DNA from: Meconema thalassinum
Lineage: Eukaryota; Arthropoda; Insecta; Orthoptera; Tettigoniidae
DNA length: 64,000 nt
NCBI GenBank assembly: GCA_946902985.2
Contig: OX336392.1
Location: 15,908,716-15,972,715, forward strand
Direction of reading: 5' to 3'
Below, piece after piece: positions 55,301 through 64,000 of this stretch (positions are counted from its first letter, which is position 1; each line of letters begins with the position of its first letter). Position numbers and translations under genes: made by a program. The notes below the pieces were generated by a model. That model saw only the letters and a program-made list of their open reading frames with translations, had not been told where the DNA came from and ran no database searches.

Positions 55301-56170
55301 TGTTTTAGATCCCTTATTTGGGGGTGGATCTAAAAGGGAGAGTTGTTGTACTAATTTGTAAGGTAGTGCCTAAAAGGGTAGCTTCCCTTGTCAGGGTAAG
55401 CTGACCAGTGTAGAGTGTTGTGGTGGGCTAGGAACTAGGGGGCGTTCCTATAAATAATGTGGTAGTGTTTGAGGGGATGGGACCCACTGCACAGGGTCGC
55501 TGTACTGGTCGCTCAGCTGACTGCTTATTATGTAATTGAATCTGCTCGTATCAGCCGAGTGGCACGCGCTGCTCGCTTGCAGCCGGGCCGGCTCGGGGAA
55601 TACAAAAGTACTTAAGTTGGCGCTAATAGACTACCGTCTGTCACGTCTTGCCGTGACGGGAGTAAGGAAGGGCGTTGGGATGTAAGAAGGCGTATAAATA
55701 GTAAAGCGTGTGTAGAGTGTAGACCAAGTGTTTTATTGGTCTATAGTTGTGAGTATGAGTCCCTTGTAGGGAATAAGATTATGTTCACAATGTGTACAAG
55801 TGTTGGGTTACAGGTTACAAAATAGGACTCTGAACACGATTTGACTGACTCACCTCGGTTGACACCAGCGTAGCCTCCGGCTGTCTCGATGAAGCACTGA
55901 CAATGAAGAGAGCGTTTGACCTCATTAGGACGTCTTCTTATACCTTCTGACGCCCTGCTGTCAGCAATGTATTGGCCCAGTTACTAGTTTAATACTATGT
56001 CGCTGAGTGTAATGATTACGTAAGGCTTGAGCTGCTTTATGGAGTAGCAAGCTGTCCTTACAGTATTAATGGATGTTGCCCCGGCTTTCCAAGGGTTGCC
56101 ATTTTAGGGGATTTAGCCAGATGCCGGGGGGATGGTCTCCAAGGGGTGCATACCCCTGGGATGCTGTACA
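55301..56170 (-). repeat. 3' LTR of the gag-only element
   Basis: TGTTTTAG...GCTGTACA in plus orientation. On the coding (minus) strand a TATAAG (rc of 55937-55942) is followed about 200 bp later by AATAAA (rc of 55732-55737), consistent with promoter and polyadenylation order. A purine-rich AATGAAGGAAGA (complement of about 56173-56187) just inside is the probable polypurine tract. Confidence 0.93.
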
Positions 56171-58345
56171 AGAGTCTTCCTTCATTTGTTCGCGTCCTCG
56201 CGAACGGGAACGGAACTGGAAGTTGGGATGTTGACGTAGTGGTCCTCGAAACCCCCTCGTATCTCCTGGTGGCGTCGTATCGAAGTGTGGGTGTGAGGTC
56301 AGCCCGTGTTCAGAGGGGAGGGTTATGGGATTTACAGATATATGTATACATTGACATTGTGAAAAAAACAAACAAAAAAAAATTGACATTGCGAAAGATT
56401 TGATTAACATTGGGAAAAAATTGACATTTGAGAAAAATTGAACATTGAAATAAATTCGACATGTAAAAAAAAATTGCCCTAGCTATTGCTGGCATATTGC
56501 TAGTTTAAAAAAAACATGGTTTCTGATGGTGATGTGTTACATAGCTGTGCAGGGAGGAAAAACCCAGGGCCGAACGGATGATGGCGTCGTCCGCCCTATC
56601 GTAGGGAAAAAGTGCTCCCTGCAATAAGAAAGGTGGAAGAAAATAGAAAAATGGGTGTTTCAGGGTATAATTTAAGGGAAATATTCAAAAGACGTTTATT
56701 GGTTTGGGAAAAAAAACGGAACACCCTGACAAATGGGGAAGTTAGAAGAAGGAAAGATGAAAGAAAACAAATCATACACATTATGTACATTGGCATCTTG
56801 ATAAACAAACAAAAAGATATATAGTGTATAATTGTATAAAGTTTATCCTGAAAAATTATAAATTACAATGACCTTATGTCTAGTGGAAAAATTGTATAAA
56901 GTTTATCCTTAAAAATTATGAATCACAGTGGTCTTATGTCTACTTAATCGCGCTAATCCCTTATAATTATAGTTTTTGTGAGGTACCTCGCGTGCACGCT
57001 ACCCGTCTGTACGTACTCTTGCCGTCTCACGGCTGATTCTGTACGGCCACTCCTTGGTACGGTATAGTGGTCGTACCGCTTGCATGTATGCTTAATACCT
57101 AGTCTGTGAAGCATCCTCTGTGGGTGAATGCTTTCACACTTGACAATGAGAGTCACTGCCACAAATCGGTTGCGCCCTCATTGTCGTAATCTGCGTCGCA
57201 TTTTGACGCTTTATGTGTTTATATTTTAGCTGATCCGCCAGTAAGCCTGGTACCCCACAGGCACCAGTCCTGCTGTGCAGATTTATTTTGGAGTGTGTAG
57301 CTGAAAAAGAAAAATGTGGTGAGTGTTTGCGAGTGTGTCGGGATTAGTGCAAGTTGACGTATATAAAAAATAAAAAAAAATAGTACACATCATGGCATGC
57401 TGTAAATAATATGCCCCTGCTATATGGTAGTGAAATTCCTGTCACCAGTTTTCTGTATCTGGTGACGATGCCTGTGAAAAAAAAATGGCGAGGTTTAGAA
57501 AAAACATATTAGTACTGGTTGAAGCTCTTCTTTCACTGAAAAAAAAATAGCATGATTAATGTTGCTTAGCTGCAAGGCCGGGCTTACCCTATACGGTGCC
57601 GTAATGCCGTAAATAATATGTAGTTGGTCTTACCCCGGTAGCGGAATTGTGGTTACCGGGTGCCGATATATTCCACTTTGATTATGCCTATTTTAACCTA
57701 GTTTATCCTAAGTATTGTCGGGCTTACCTCGGTAACGGATTTATAGTCACCGAGTGCCGACCGGCGTTACTTAATACTATCTAACTTAATTATGGTCTAA
57801 TAATAAAAAAAAACTATTACTAAGCCGAGAGGGTTGCCTTAATCTATTGCCGAAATGTGCTGCGCCATACCTGGCAACAGCGGTGAATAAATTTGCTTAA
57901 TCCTAGGTTGCGTGTCAAATGCAACCGTCTTACAACTAAATTTGGCCTAGGACGATCGCCTGGGGCAATTAAATCCCCAGATCACCACCCGCACGAGCCC
58001 CAGAAACACCGGTTGTCTCTAGGGTCGCTAGATTCCGTCCCCTTAACTCTAGGTGTCGACGTCTATTATTAGTACTACTCTATTCGCAGGCGCGTACGGT
58101 GCCACTAAGCTAACCGTTTCGCCCGCTGTAACTTCCTAGTTCATGACCGTTTGCTGTTCCGATTTATCATAGTTGAGCCGCCCACTTGGCTCCTGTGAGG
58201 GGCGCGCAATGCCCCTCTCTTAATGCCCTCTGGTTGCCCGTTGCGTCGCCATTTATGTGGGCATTGGACAGTGTGGTCCAATGGCATAATATTGTCTTCG
58301 CCTTAATCGGCCGTCGCAATCTGCTTTTCGCAGTGATATTTGCCT
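56171..58345 (-). other. post-gag non-coding region of the LTR element
   Basis: No frame longer than about 70 codons and no protease, RT, RNase H or integrase motif. It contains a 60-bp direct duplication (56831-56890 / 56891-56948, ATTGTATAAAGTTTATCC...), TTGACATTG-type short repeats at 56350-56450, and three related modules with TACC(C/T)CGGTA(A/G)CGGA and ACCG(A/G)GTGCCGA at 57630-57770. TGCCTCTATGGGCC occurs twice near 58350-58400. Its role is unknown; packaging or RNA-structure signals are possible. Confidence 0.7.
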
Positions 58346-60403
58346 CTATGGGCCGCCGTAGTATGCATTTTCGCATTGATATATAAATTTGCCTCTATGG
58401 GCCACAGTGTGTTTGTCTATGTTGTCCCTTTCTCTAGTGGGTTTTCTTCCTTGTCGGTTATTGCCCTGTTGTCCGTTATTCTGTCTCCGCCAGGGTGGGG
58501 TGTATGTCTGCTGCTGCTGGGGCGGGTGTTCCCGTCGGTTCCCCTTTTCCCTATATTGGTCAGCTGCATACCCCTGTCTGGTCGAGGGTGGGTTTTTTCG
58601 CTGTTCCCAATTTCCCTTGTACTGCGGGGCCGCATAGCCTTGGCTTCGTGGGGGCGGGTTCTCCCGATATTCCCCATTTCCCCTGTACTGCGGGGCTGCA
58701 TAACCTTGGCTGCGTGGGGGCGGGTTCTCCCGATATTCCCCATTTCCCCTGTACTGCGGGGCAGCATAGACTTGGCTGCGTGGGGGCGGGTTCTCCCGAT
58801 ATTCCCCATTTCCCCTGTATTGCGGGGCAGCGTAGGCCTGCCTATTTGGTGGCGGGCTGTTTCGTCGGGGGATGTCGTGGTCGTACTCCTCAGGGTAGTA
58901 CTCCCGTGTGTACGGAGATGGTGAACGCCTTGAGGGGTATGTCGGCTCTGTGTCCGTGTATGCTATCGGTGAGTACCGCGGAGGGTAGTGTGGCCTATCC
59001 TGTGGGGGAGGTGTTGTTGGCCGCTGTGGAGGGTAGTAATTTTCTTCCCTCCCGTAGCGTCTCCTCTCCGTGTACCCCCTGTCCCTTTCAGTATGATAGT
59101 GTTCTCGTGTGTCTGCTTGCTCATCCCTTGGCGGTCTCCCGCCCGCTTGGATGGCAGCTATGGTCAGTTTCTCCATCCTGTCCACTAATTCGTCCATCTT
59201 GGCGTTAGTGTCGTCCTTCTGAGTTTGGAAGTGCAGATCCACGGCTTTTTCCGTAGCCTTTTCCGTGATCTTTCTCCCCTCCTCTATGGTCTTTATGTTA
59301 TTCAACATATGTTGGACCGTGAGGTTGTTCATAATGCATAGCTTTTCTACTATGGCTGGTCTGAGGCCCTGCATTAACAGCTTGACTTTCTGTTTGTTTG
59401 TCATTGCTGCATTGTACTTTTCGCACATTATCAATTTAACATTGATGTATGCCTGGGCGCTCTCTTTGGGTCCCTGTGACCTCTGTCTAATCTGGTCATA
59501 GAGATCGTCATCGTCTGGTATGAGCTGGAACTCCTCCTTTAAGAGTAAAGCGGTTTCCTCCCATGTGGCAGCTTCTAGTGTGTCCTCATGGAGCTCATAC
59601 CACGTCATGGCCGCCTTCGTGAGGTAAGCAGGAAGGAGCCGTTTTCTAACTTCCTCGCTCCAACCATTGATCCGAGCCGTTCTATTGAAGGCCTTGAGGT
59701 ATTCCTCGGGATCCTGGCCTTCCCCCGTGAACATTGTGGGGTGGATCATGGGGTACTCAGTGTGTCTATTCATGTCGTTCTCGGCTGTGTTTCGTTGACT
59801 GTGTGTCGAGGTGTTTGGGCTGTTTGGAGGGGAATTAGCCTCGCTTCCCGTGTAGGACACCTGTGTTACGTTACCAGGTGGCTCGTCACCTGATATGTCT
59901 GTGCTTATGGCTGGTGTGTTGTCGTATTGTGTGGATTCGACTATGTGTACGGTTCTGTCTAAATCCTGTTTTACTGTCTCCAAAATAGTGTGGATGTCAA
60001 GAACCGCTTCTGTCGTGTGATTATCGGCTTTAATAGTGTCTGTCTCTAATAGCTCTGAGATGCGCTCGAGCAGGTTACTGGCTTTCTGCTCTGTGATCTG
60101 CAGTTGCTGCAATAATAGGGGATGGAGTGTTGGCAGGCAATCTACCTCACTATCGCTGGATACCGGCGACTCTTGTGTGTGTTCACTGGCCTGGGACCGT
60201 GTAAAATGTATAACTTGTGCTGCAGCGGCAGGGTGTTGAGCACGGATCTGTGCTGTGTGGAATTCAAGGTCCCTGAGAAGTTGCACTGCAGTCTGGTCAG
60301 TTATTAAGTCACTGTTCTTAATCTTTAGCTTCGGCAGGAGTGGAGTTGTACTAGCCGACAAATGGTGTGCAAAGTCTCTTAATGTAGTTCTAAATGTGGA
60401 CAT
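58346..60403 (-). CDS. Gag polyprotein of an LTR retrotransposon
   Basis: An intact 685-codon frame starting ATG at 60403, 152 bp inside the 5' LTR. The N-terminal third (1-215) is helical and acidic. Residues about 220-375 match the Retrotrans_gag fold: PTMFTGEGQDPEEYLKAF, KAAMTWYELHEDT, TWEETALLLKEEFQLI, QGPKESAQAYINVK and KLLMQGLRPAI. Residues 425-515 are Y/P/R-rich. About 521-640 is a 22-residue repeat (QAYAAPQYRGNGEYRENPPP type), three near-identical plus two decayed copies. No CCHC zinc knuckle is present; a basic Q/N/R tail (640-670) may bind RNA instead. Gag would form the particle around the element RNA. The frame ends at 58346 with no pol in any frame downstream. Confidence 0.9.
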   Translation of the reverse strand: MSTFRTTLRDFAHHLSASTTPLLPKLKIKNSDLITDQTAVQLLRDLEFHTAQIRAQHPAAAAQVIHFTRSQASEHTQESPVSSDSEVDCLPTLHPLLLQQLQITEQKASNLLERISELLETDTIKADNHTTEAVLDIHTILETVKQDLDRTVHIVESTQYDNTPAISTDISGDEPPGNVTQVSYTGSEANSPPNSPNTSTHSQRNTAENDMNRHTEYPMIHPTMFTGEGQDPEEYLKAFNRTARINGWSEEVRKRLLPAYLTKAAMTWYELHEDTLEAATWEETALLLKEEFQLIPDDDDLYDQIRQRSQGPKESAQAYINVKLIMCEKYNAAMTNKQKVKLLMQGLRPAIVEKLCIMNNLTVQHMLNNIKTIEEGRKITEKATEKAVDLHFQTQKDDTNAKMDELVDRMEKLTIAAIQAGGRPPRDEQADTREHYHTERDRGYTERRRYGREENYYPPQRPTTPPPQDRPHYPPRYSPIAYTDTEPTYPSRRSPSPYTREYYPEEYDHDIPRRNSPPPNRQAYAAPQYRGNGEYRENPPPRSQVYAAPQYRGNGEYRENPPPRSQGYAAPQYRGNGEYRENPPPRSQGYAAPQYKGNWEQRKNPPSTRQGYAADQYREKGNRREHPPQQQQTYTPPWRRQNNGQQGNNRQGRKPTRERDNIDKHTVAHRGKFIYQCENAYYGGP
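58620..58850 (-). repeat. 66-bp coding tandem repeat within gag
   Basis: Units of 66 bp (22 codons) with GTGGGGGCGGGTTCTCCCG and ATTCCCCATTTCCCCTGTA on the plus strand; three nearly identical units plus diverged flanking units. Lengths are multiples of three, so expansion keeps the frame. Confidence 0.9.
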
Positions 60404-60536
60404 TTAATAATAATAAAAAATGTGTGACGCAATATGAGGTTAAAAAAAAATTCTCTATTTGCTTGGCTGTTTGCGGTACGGAAGGGGTCGTTTTTCCTAC
60501 GAGGGCTCGTTGATTGAGTCCCGTTCTACTGTGCGT

Positions 60537-60555
60537 AGGATGGCGCCTCCACCAG
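60537..60555 (-). promoter_or_regulatory. probable tRNA primer-binding site
   Basis: On the coding strand the 5' LTR end is followed by C and then TGGTGGAGGCGCCATCC. TGG right after the LTR is the standard complement of a tRNA CCA end. The matching tRNA is not identified. Confidence 0.6.
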
Positions 60556-61425
60556 TGTTTTAGATCCCTTATTTGGGGGTGGATCTAAAAGGGAGAGTTG
60601 TTGTACTAATTTGTAAGGTAGTGCCTAAAAGGGTAGCTTCCCTTGTCAGGGTAAGCTGACCAGTGTAGAGTGTTGTGGTGGGCTAGGAACTAGGGGGCGT
60701 TCCTATAAATAATGTGGTAGTGTTTGAGGGGATGGGACCCACTGCACAGGGTCGCTGTACTGGTCGCTCAGCTGACTGCTTATTATGTAATTGAATCTGC
60801 TCGTATCAGCCGAGTGGCACGCGCTGCTCGCTTGCAGCCGGGCCGGCTCGGGGAATACAAAAGTACTTAAGTTGGCGCTAATAGACTACCGTCTGTCACG
60901 TCTTGCCGTGACGGGAGTAAGGAAGGGCGTTGGGATGTAAGAAGGCGTATAAATAGTAAAGCGTGTGTAGAGTGTAGACCAAGTGTTTTATTGGTCTATA
61001 GTTGTGAGTATGAGTCCCTTGTAGGGAATAAGATTATGTTCACAATGTGTACAAGTGTTGGGTTACAGGTTACAAAATAGGACTCTGAACACGATTTGAC
61101 TGACTCACCTCGGTTGACACCAGCGTAGCCTCCGGCTGTCTCGATGAAGCACTGACAATGAAGAGAGCGTTTGACCTCATTAGGACGTCTTCTTATACCT
61201 TCTGACGCCCTGCTGTCAGCAATGTATTGGCCCAGTTACTAGTTTAATACTATGTCGCTGAGTGTAATGATTACGTAAGGCTTGAGCTGCTTTATGGAGT
61301 AGCAAGCTGTCCTTACAGTATTAATGGATGTTGCCCCGGCTTTCCAAGGGTTGCCATTTTAGGGGATTTAGCCAGATGCCGGGGGGATGGTCTCCAAGGG
61401 GTGCATACCCCTGGGATGCTGTACA
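60556..61425 (-). repeat. 5' LTR of the gag-only element
   Basis: Same 870 bp as 55301-56170; I found no difference on line-by-line comparison. Confidence 0.93.
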
Positions 61426-61908
61426 ATATATAAGCCAATATATAAGCAAACATACATAAGCCAATACATACGCCAACACATGTAACCCAATTTATAATCC
61501 AAAACACATAAGCCAATACATAAGCCAACACATGTAAGCCAATATATAAGCCAACACATAAGCCAATACATAAGCCAATATATATAAGCCAATATATAAG
61601 CAAACATACATAAGCCAATACATACGCCAACACATGTAACCCAATTTATAATCCAACACACATAAGCCAATACATAAGCCAACACATGTAAGCCAATATA
61701 TAAGCCAACACATAAGCCAATACATAAGCCAATATATATAAGCCAATATATAAGCAAACATACATAAGCCAATACATACGCCAACACATGTAACCCAATT
61801 TATAATCCAACACACATAAGCCAATACATAAGCCAACACATATAAGCCAATATATAAGCCAACACATAAGCCAATATAATAAGCCAACACATAAGCAAAT
61901 ATAAAAGC
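61426..61908. repeat. AAGCCAA satellite, right block, 154-bp higher-order unit
   Basis: AAGCAAACATACATAAGCC recurs at 61444, 61598 and 61752, exactly 154 bp apart, about twelve 13-bp monomers per higher-order unit. Minus-strand frames reading LAYVLAYVCWL are a by-product. Confidence 0.92.
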
Positions 61909-61963
61909 TTATGGTAAGTCACTCTATCAATGTGCAAATCATAGTGACAGGTCAGTTACTACT

Positions 61964-62290
61964 ATGGAACTTACTACAACCAACAAAGGTAAACAACGTG
62001 CACTATATCAAGGCTACTCGTATAACTATAATCGACAGAATGTGAATGGAATAATATTCTGGCGATGCTCAAAAAAGAGGTCGAAAAAATGTCGAGGCAA
62101 TCTGAAAAGTAAAAATGGTGAGGTTTTAAGTGTGAGTGTTCATCAATGTAGTGCTCCAGACAAAACACGGTTGCTGTTAACAAACAATCATCAAAATGCT
62201 AAAAAGCAAGTTCAAGAAAACAATACTTCTGCTCAAAATAGTGGATTGTTTGTTAAAATGCCTTATCATGTCCTCATAAAGTCATGTTAG
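61964..62290 (+). CDS. FLYWCH-type zinc-finger protein (short)
   Basis: 108 codons from ATG at 61964. Residues about 5-65 show the FLYWCH pattern: KGKQRALYQGYSYN (F/Y-L-Y part), IIFWRCSKKRSKKCRGNLKS (W, C, C) and VHQCSAP (H; the last ligand is Cys instead of His). FLYWCH fingers bind DNA and occur in insect regulators and in Mutator-like transposases. It lacks any transposase domain; the frame stops at 62290. After a shift, SKKPSTLSKSTQ and an Asp-rich stretch (62402-62530) continue, so the original protein was probably longer. Just left is the satellite. Host gene or transposon relic is undecided. Confidence 0.6.
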   Translation: MELTTTNKGKQRALYQGYSYNYNRQNVNGIIFWRCSKKRSKKCRGNLKSKNGEVLSVSVHQCSAPDKTRLLLTNNHQNAKKQVQENNTSAQNSGLFVKMPYHVLIKSC

Positions 62291-62530
62291 GACAGTTGTC
62301 AACGTCCAAGAAACCTTCAACACTTTCAAAGTCAACACAGACTATGCAAAAAGTTATATTGGAAGAAAATTATAAAGGACTATATAGTAGTAGTGATGTG
62401 CAATGATGATGATTATAATGATAGTGATAAAGATGATGATAATGATGATGCTGATCACGAGGATTATAATGCTAGTGATAAAGATGATGATGCTGATCAT
62501 GATGATGATAGTGATAATGATGAAAAATAA
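62291..62530 (+). pseudogene. possible continuation: Ser/Thr region and Asp-rich tract
   Basis: In another frame, LGQLSTSKKPSTLSKSTQ and VILEENYKGLYSSSDV (62288-62400), then after a second shift DDDYNDSDKDDDNDD and similar to a TAA at 62528. The GAT repeats (GATGATGAT) are codon-like in the acidic frame. The two frameshifts argue for a decayed gene. Confidence 0.4.
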
Positions 62531-62694
62531 GAGAATGACGTTTTTATACCTATTGTTCGCTGCGGAAAAAGATCTACAACAAGCGTTGTGTTTAAAAATC
62601 TATAACAAGCAATGGTAAAGAGAAAGAGTTGTATTCAGTGTGTAACTATTGTAAAAAACTAAATGATTAAAAATATTGTACGGGTATTGTCCAT
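62531..62694. other. unannotated spacer
   Basis: Short AT-rich spacer between the Asp-rich tract and family A. Confidence 0.5.
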
Positions 62695-63967
62695 TTTAGC
62701 CTATTTTCATTTATGAACAAAATAGGTTAATGAGATCACCTTTTGTCCGTGTGTCTGTCTGTGTGTGAGTGTCTGTGTGATGGTGTGTGTGATGGTGTGG
62801 GCCCCCCTAATAACTTCTAAACGTCTGGAGCAATTTTAATGAAACTCGGTAAGTTCATAGCACTATTCCGGAATACCCCGACCGCGCCCTTCAAATTTTG
62901 TTAAGTCTCACCAATCCAACATGGCGGCTGTGCGAAATATTTCACCAGCATTCAATATCTCCGAAACTATTACAGATATTAACCTTGAATTTTTACGGTG
63001 ATAAAGAAAACTACTGGAAGTTCACCTATGTGTCTTTTGAAAACCTGGTAACTACAAAACCAACATGGCGGCCAAGCGAAATTGTGACTTTTAAATAGAT
63101 GTTTCTCGCGATTTAACCAACCAAACGCAATGAAACTTGGTACAGTATATGTTTATACACATTTTAAGGCACCGACATCTAACTTCGTTCAATTGTTTAC
63201 ATAACCTCAAGATGGCGGCTGTGCGAAATATTTCACTGGCATTCTATATCTCTGAAACTATTAGCGGTATCACCCTGACATTTTGTACGGAGATAAAGGG
63301 CACTACTGGAAGTTCATCTATGAGACTTTTAAAAACCGTTTAACTACAAAACGAACATGGCGGCCAAGCGAATTTGATAATTTTAAATAGAACTTTCTCG
63401 CGATTTAATGATCCAAACGCAATGAAACTTGGTACAGGGAATGTTCATACACATTGTAATGCACTGGCATCTAATTTAGTTCAATTGTTTACATAACCTC
63501 AAGATGGCGGCTGTGCGAATTTTAAAATTAAGTTTTTATTTCTCGTGTCGTAATCATGCGATCGAAGTGAACGTTTGAATAATGAACCTACGCAATAATT
63601 TTCCTTTAATGGTACATGACTCTAAGGCCTATACATTTAGCAATCCAACATGGCGACCATCCAAAATATTTAGACGGCTCTGAATATCTACGAATCTATT
63701 ATAGCAATCAAACTGATTTGTTTATGTTCTTAGGGGCTATGAACTTAAGTTCACCTATAGGACTTTAAATAACCTGGTGATCACAAATCCAACATGGCGG
63801 CGGCACGAAATATAAATATTCACATGGACGGTTCTCGCAATTTAACCATCCGAGTGCAGTGAAACTTGGTTCGGTAAATCCTTATACGAATGTTAATCCA
63901 CTGGCATCTAATTTATTTCAATTGTTTCCATAATCAGAAGATTGCAGCTGCGCGAAATTTTAAAATC
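62695..63967 (-). repeat. family A repeat, copy 4, reverse
   Basis: Begins with the hairpin terminus (TAGCCTATTTTCATTT / AAAATAGG), ATGAGATCACCTTTTGTCC and a GT-rich microsatellite, then CTAAACGTCTGGAGC. Cores AACATGGCGGC or AAGATGGCGGC lie at 62919, 63063, 63210, 63354, 63501, 63648 and 63790 (spacings 142-147). Confidence 0.8.
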
Positions 63968-64000
63968 TTGTTAGCCTACTTTTTACATTTTGCAAAAATG
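63968..64000 (-). repeat. edge of another family B copy
   Basis: TTAGCCTACTTTTTACATTTTG is the hairpin terminus of family B (compare 15440-15473), cut by the window end. It abuts family A copy 4 in the same orientation. Confidence 0.7.

Larger units (their letters stand above)
55301..61425 (-). mobile_element. complete gag-only LTR retrotransposon
   Basis: Two 870-bp direct LTRs (55301-56170 and 60556-61425) appear identical along their length. ATAT lies on both flanks (55297-55300, 61426-61429), a 4-bp target duplication, inside the satellite. The element reads on the minus strand: 5' LTR 61425-60556, primer site, gag 60403-58346, then 2.2 kb without any recognisable pol, then 3' LTR. Internal length of 4385 bp is too short for gag plus pol. 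Identical LTRs imply recent insertion; mobilisation must borrow reverse transcriptase and integrase from another element (inference). Confidence 0.93.

Noticed and set aside
55693..55700. TATAAATA on the plus strand of the LTR as a promoter
   Set aside because: The element is transcribed on the minus strand, where TATAAG followed by AATAAA is in the right order.
58167..58376. 69-codon minus frame overlapping the end of gag, as if a frameshifted pol
   Set aside because: No protease or RT motif, very short, and nothing pol-like follows.
58340..59208. Plus-strand frames of 194 and 237 codons
   Set aside because: They lie antisense to the intact gag and mirror its GC-rich repeat; gag has the clear domain match.
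62403..62618. 71-codon frame MMMIIMIVIKMM
   Set aside because: Out-of-frame reading of the GAT repeat; the acidic frame is the plausible one.

Overview
This window looks like repeat-rich, non-coding DNA from a large eukaryotic genome, most likely an insect. The evidence is several tRNA-derived SINE families, mariner/Tc1, pogo, hAT, THAP-type and Helitron DNA transposons, LINE fragments, an LTR retrotransposon, satellites, and almost no intact host genes. The SINE families resemble ones I associate with polyneopteran insects (Orthoptera, Phasmatodea). That placement is from memory and cannot be proved here. There are no bacterial operons, CRISPR arrays, rRNA genes or canonical tRNA genes. Every protein-coding trace I can identify is mobile-element derived, except one small FLYWCH zinc-finger reading frame (61964-62290, itself often transposon-associated) and one weak exon-like stretch (about 52259-52400).

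Layout. 1-4.7 kb: a decayed three-copy tandem repeat, a Helitron 3' end, a SINE and a broken hAT transposase. 4.65-7.67 kb: two copies of a repeat family (family A) with a regular period of about 146 bp. 10-12.1 kb: a LINE fragment and a solo LTR with 4-bp target duplications. 13.2 kb: a SINE with a 12-bp duplication. 14.4-15.5 kb: family B, unlike A in sequence but with the same period and a similar end. 16.76-19.19 kb: a THAP-domain element with terminal inverted repeats, interrupted by a hAT element that itself carries a LINE fragment. 19.4-20.8 kb: a 16-unit, 86-88-bp satellite. 20.84-22.16 kb: a broken mariner. 22.56-24.67 kb: exactly 23 units of a 92-bp tRNA-Leu-like sequence running into a SINE body. 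25.4-29.8 kb: hAT-like elements, a mariner with very long inverted repeats, and LINE pieces. 30.8-33.5 kb: a Helitron helicase relic and a pogo-like element. 34-43.5 kb: foldbacks, SINEs with target duplications, family B and LINEs. 44.4-49.7 kb: LINEs, family A split by a Tc1 element, and a mariner tail. 53.1-61.9 kb: a 13-bp-based satellite invaded by a Tc1 element with a single nonsense codon and by a complete 6.1-kb LTR retrotransposon with apparently identical LTRs, a 685-aa gag and no pol. 62.7-64 kb: family A and the edge of another family B copy.

The elements interact mainly by nesting and by turning into satellites. Target-site duplications give a partial relative chronology, for example hAT within the THAP element, SINE within a LINE, Tc1 within family A, and Tc1 and the LTR element within the satellite. 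The two least explained systems are (1) families A and B, which share a 146-bp rhythm and a microsatellite-plus-hairpin terminus, and (2) the tRNA-like SINE head amplified into a homogeneous 23-copy array. The gag-only LTR element is the best candidate for a recently mobile, non-autonomous unit.
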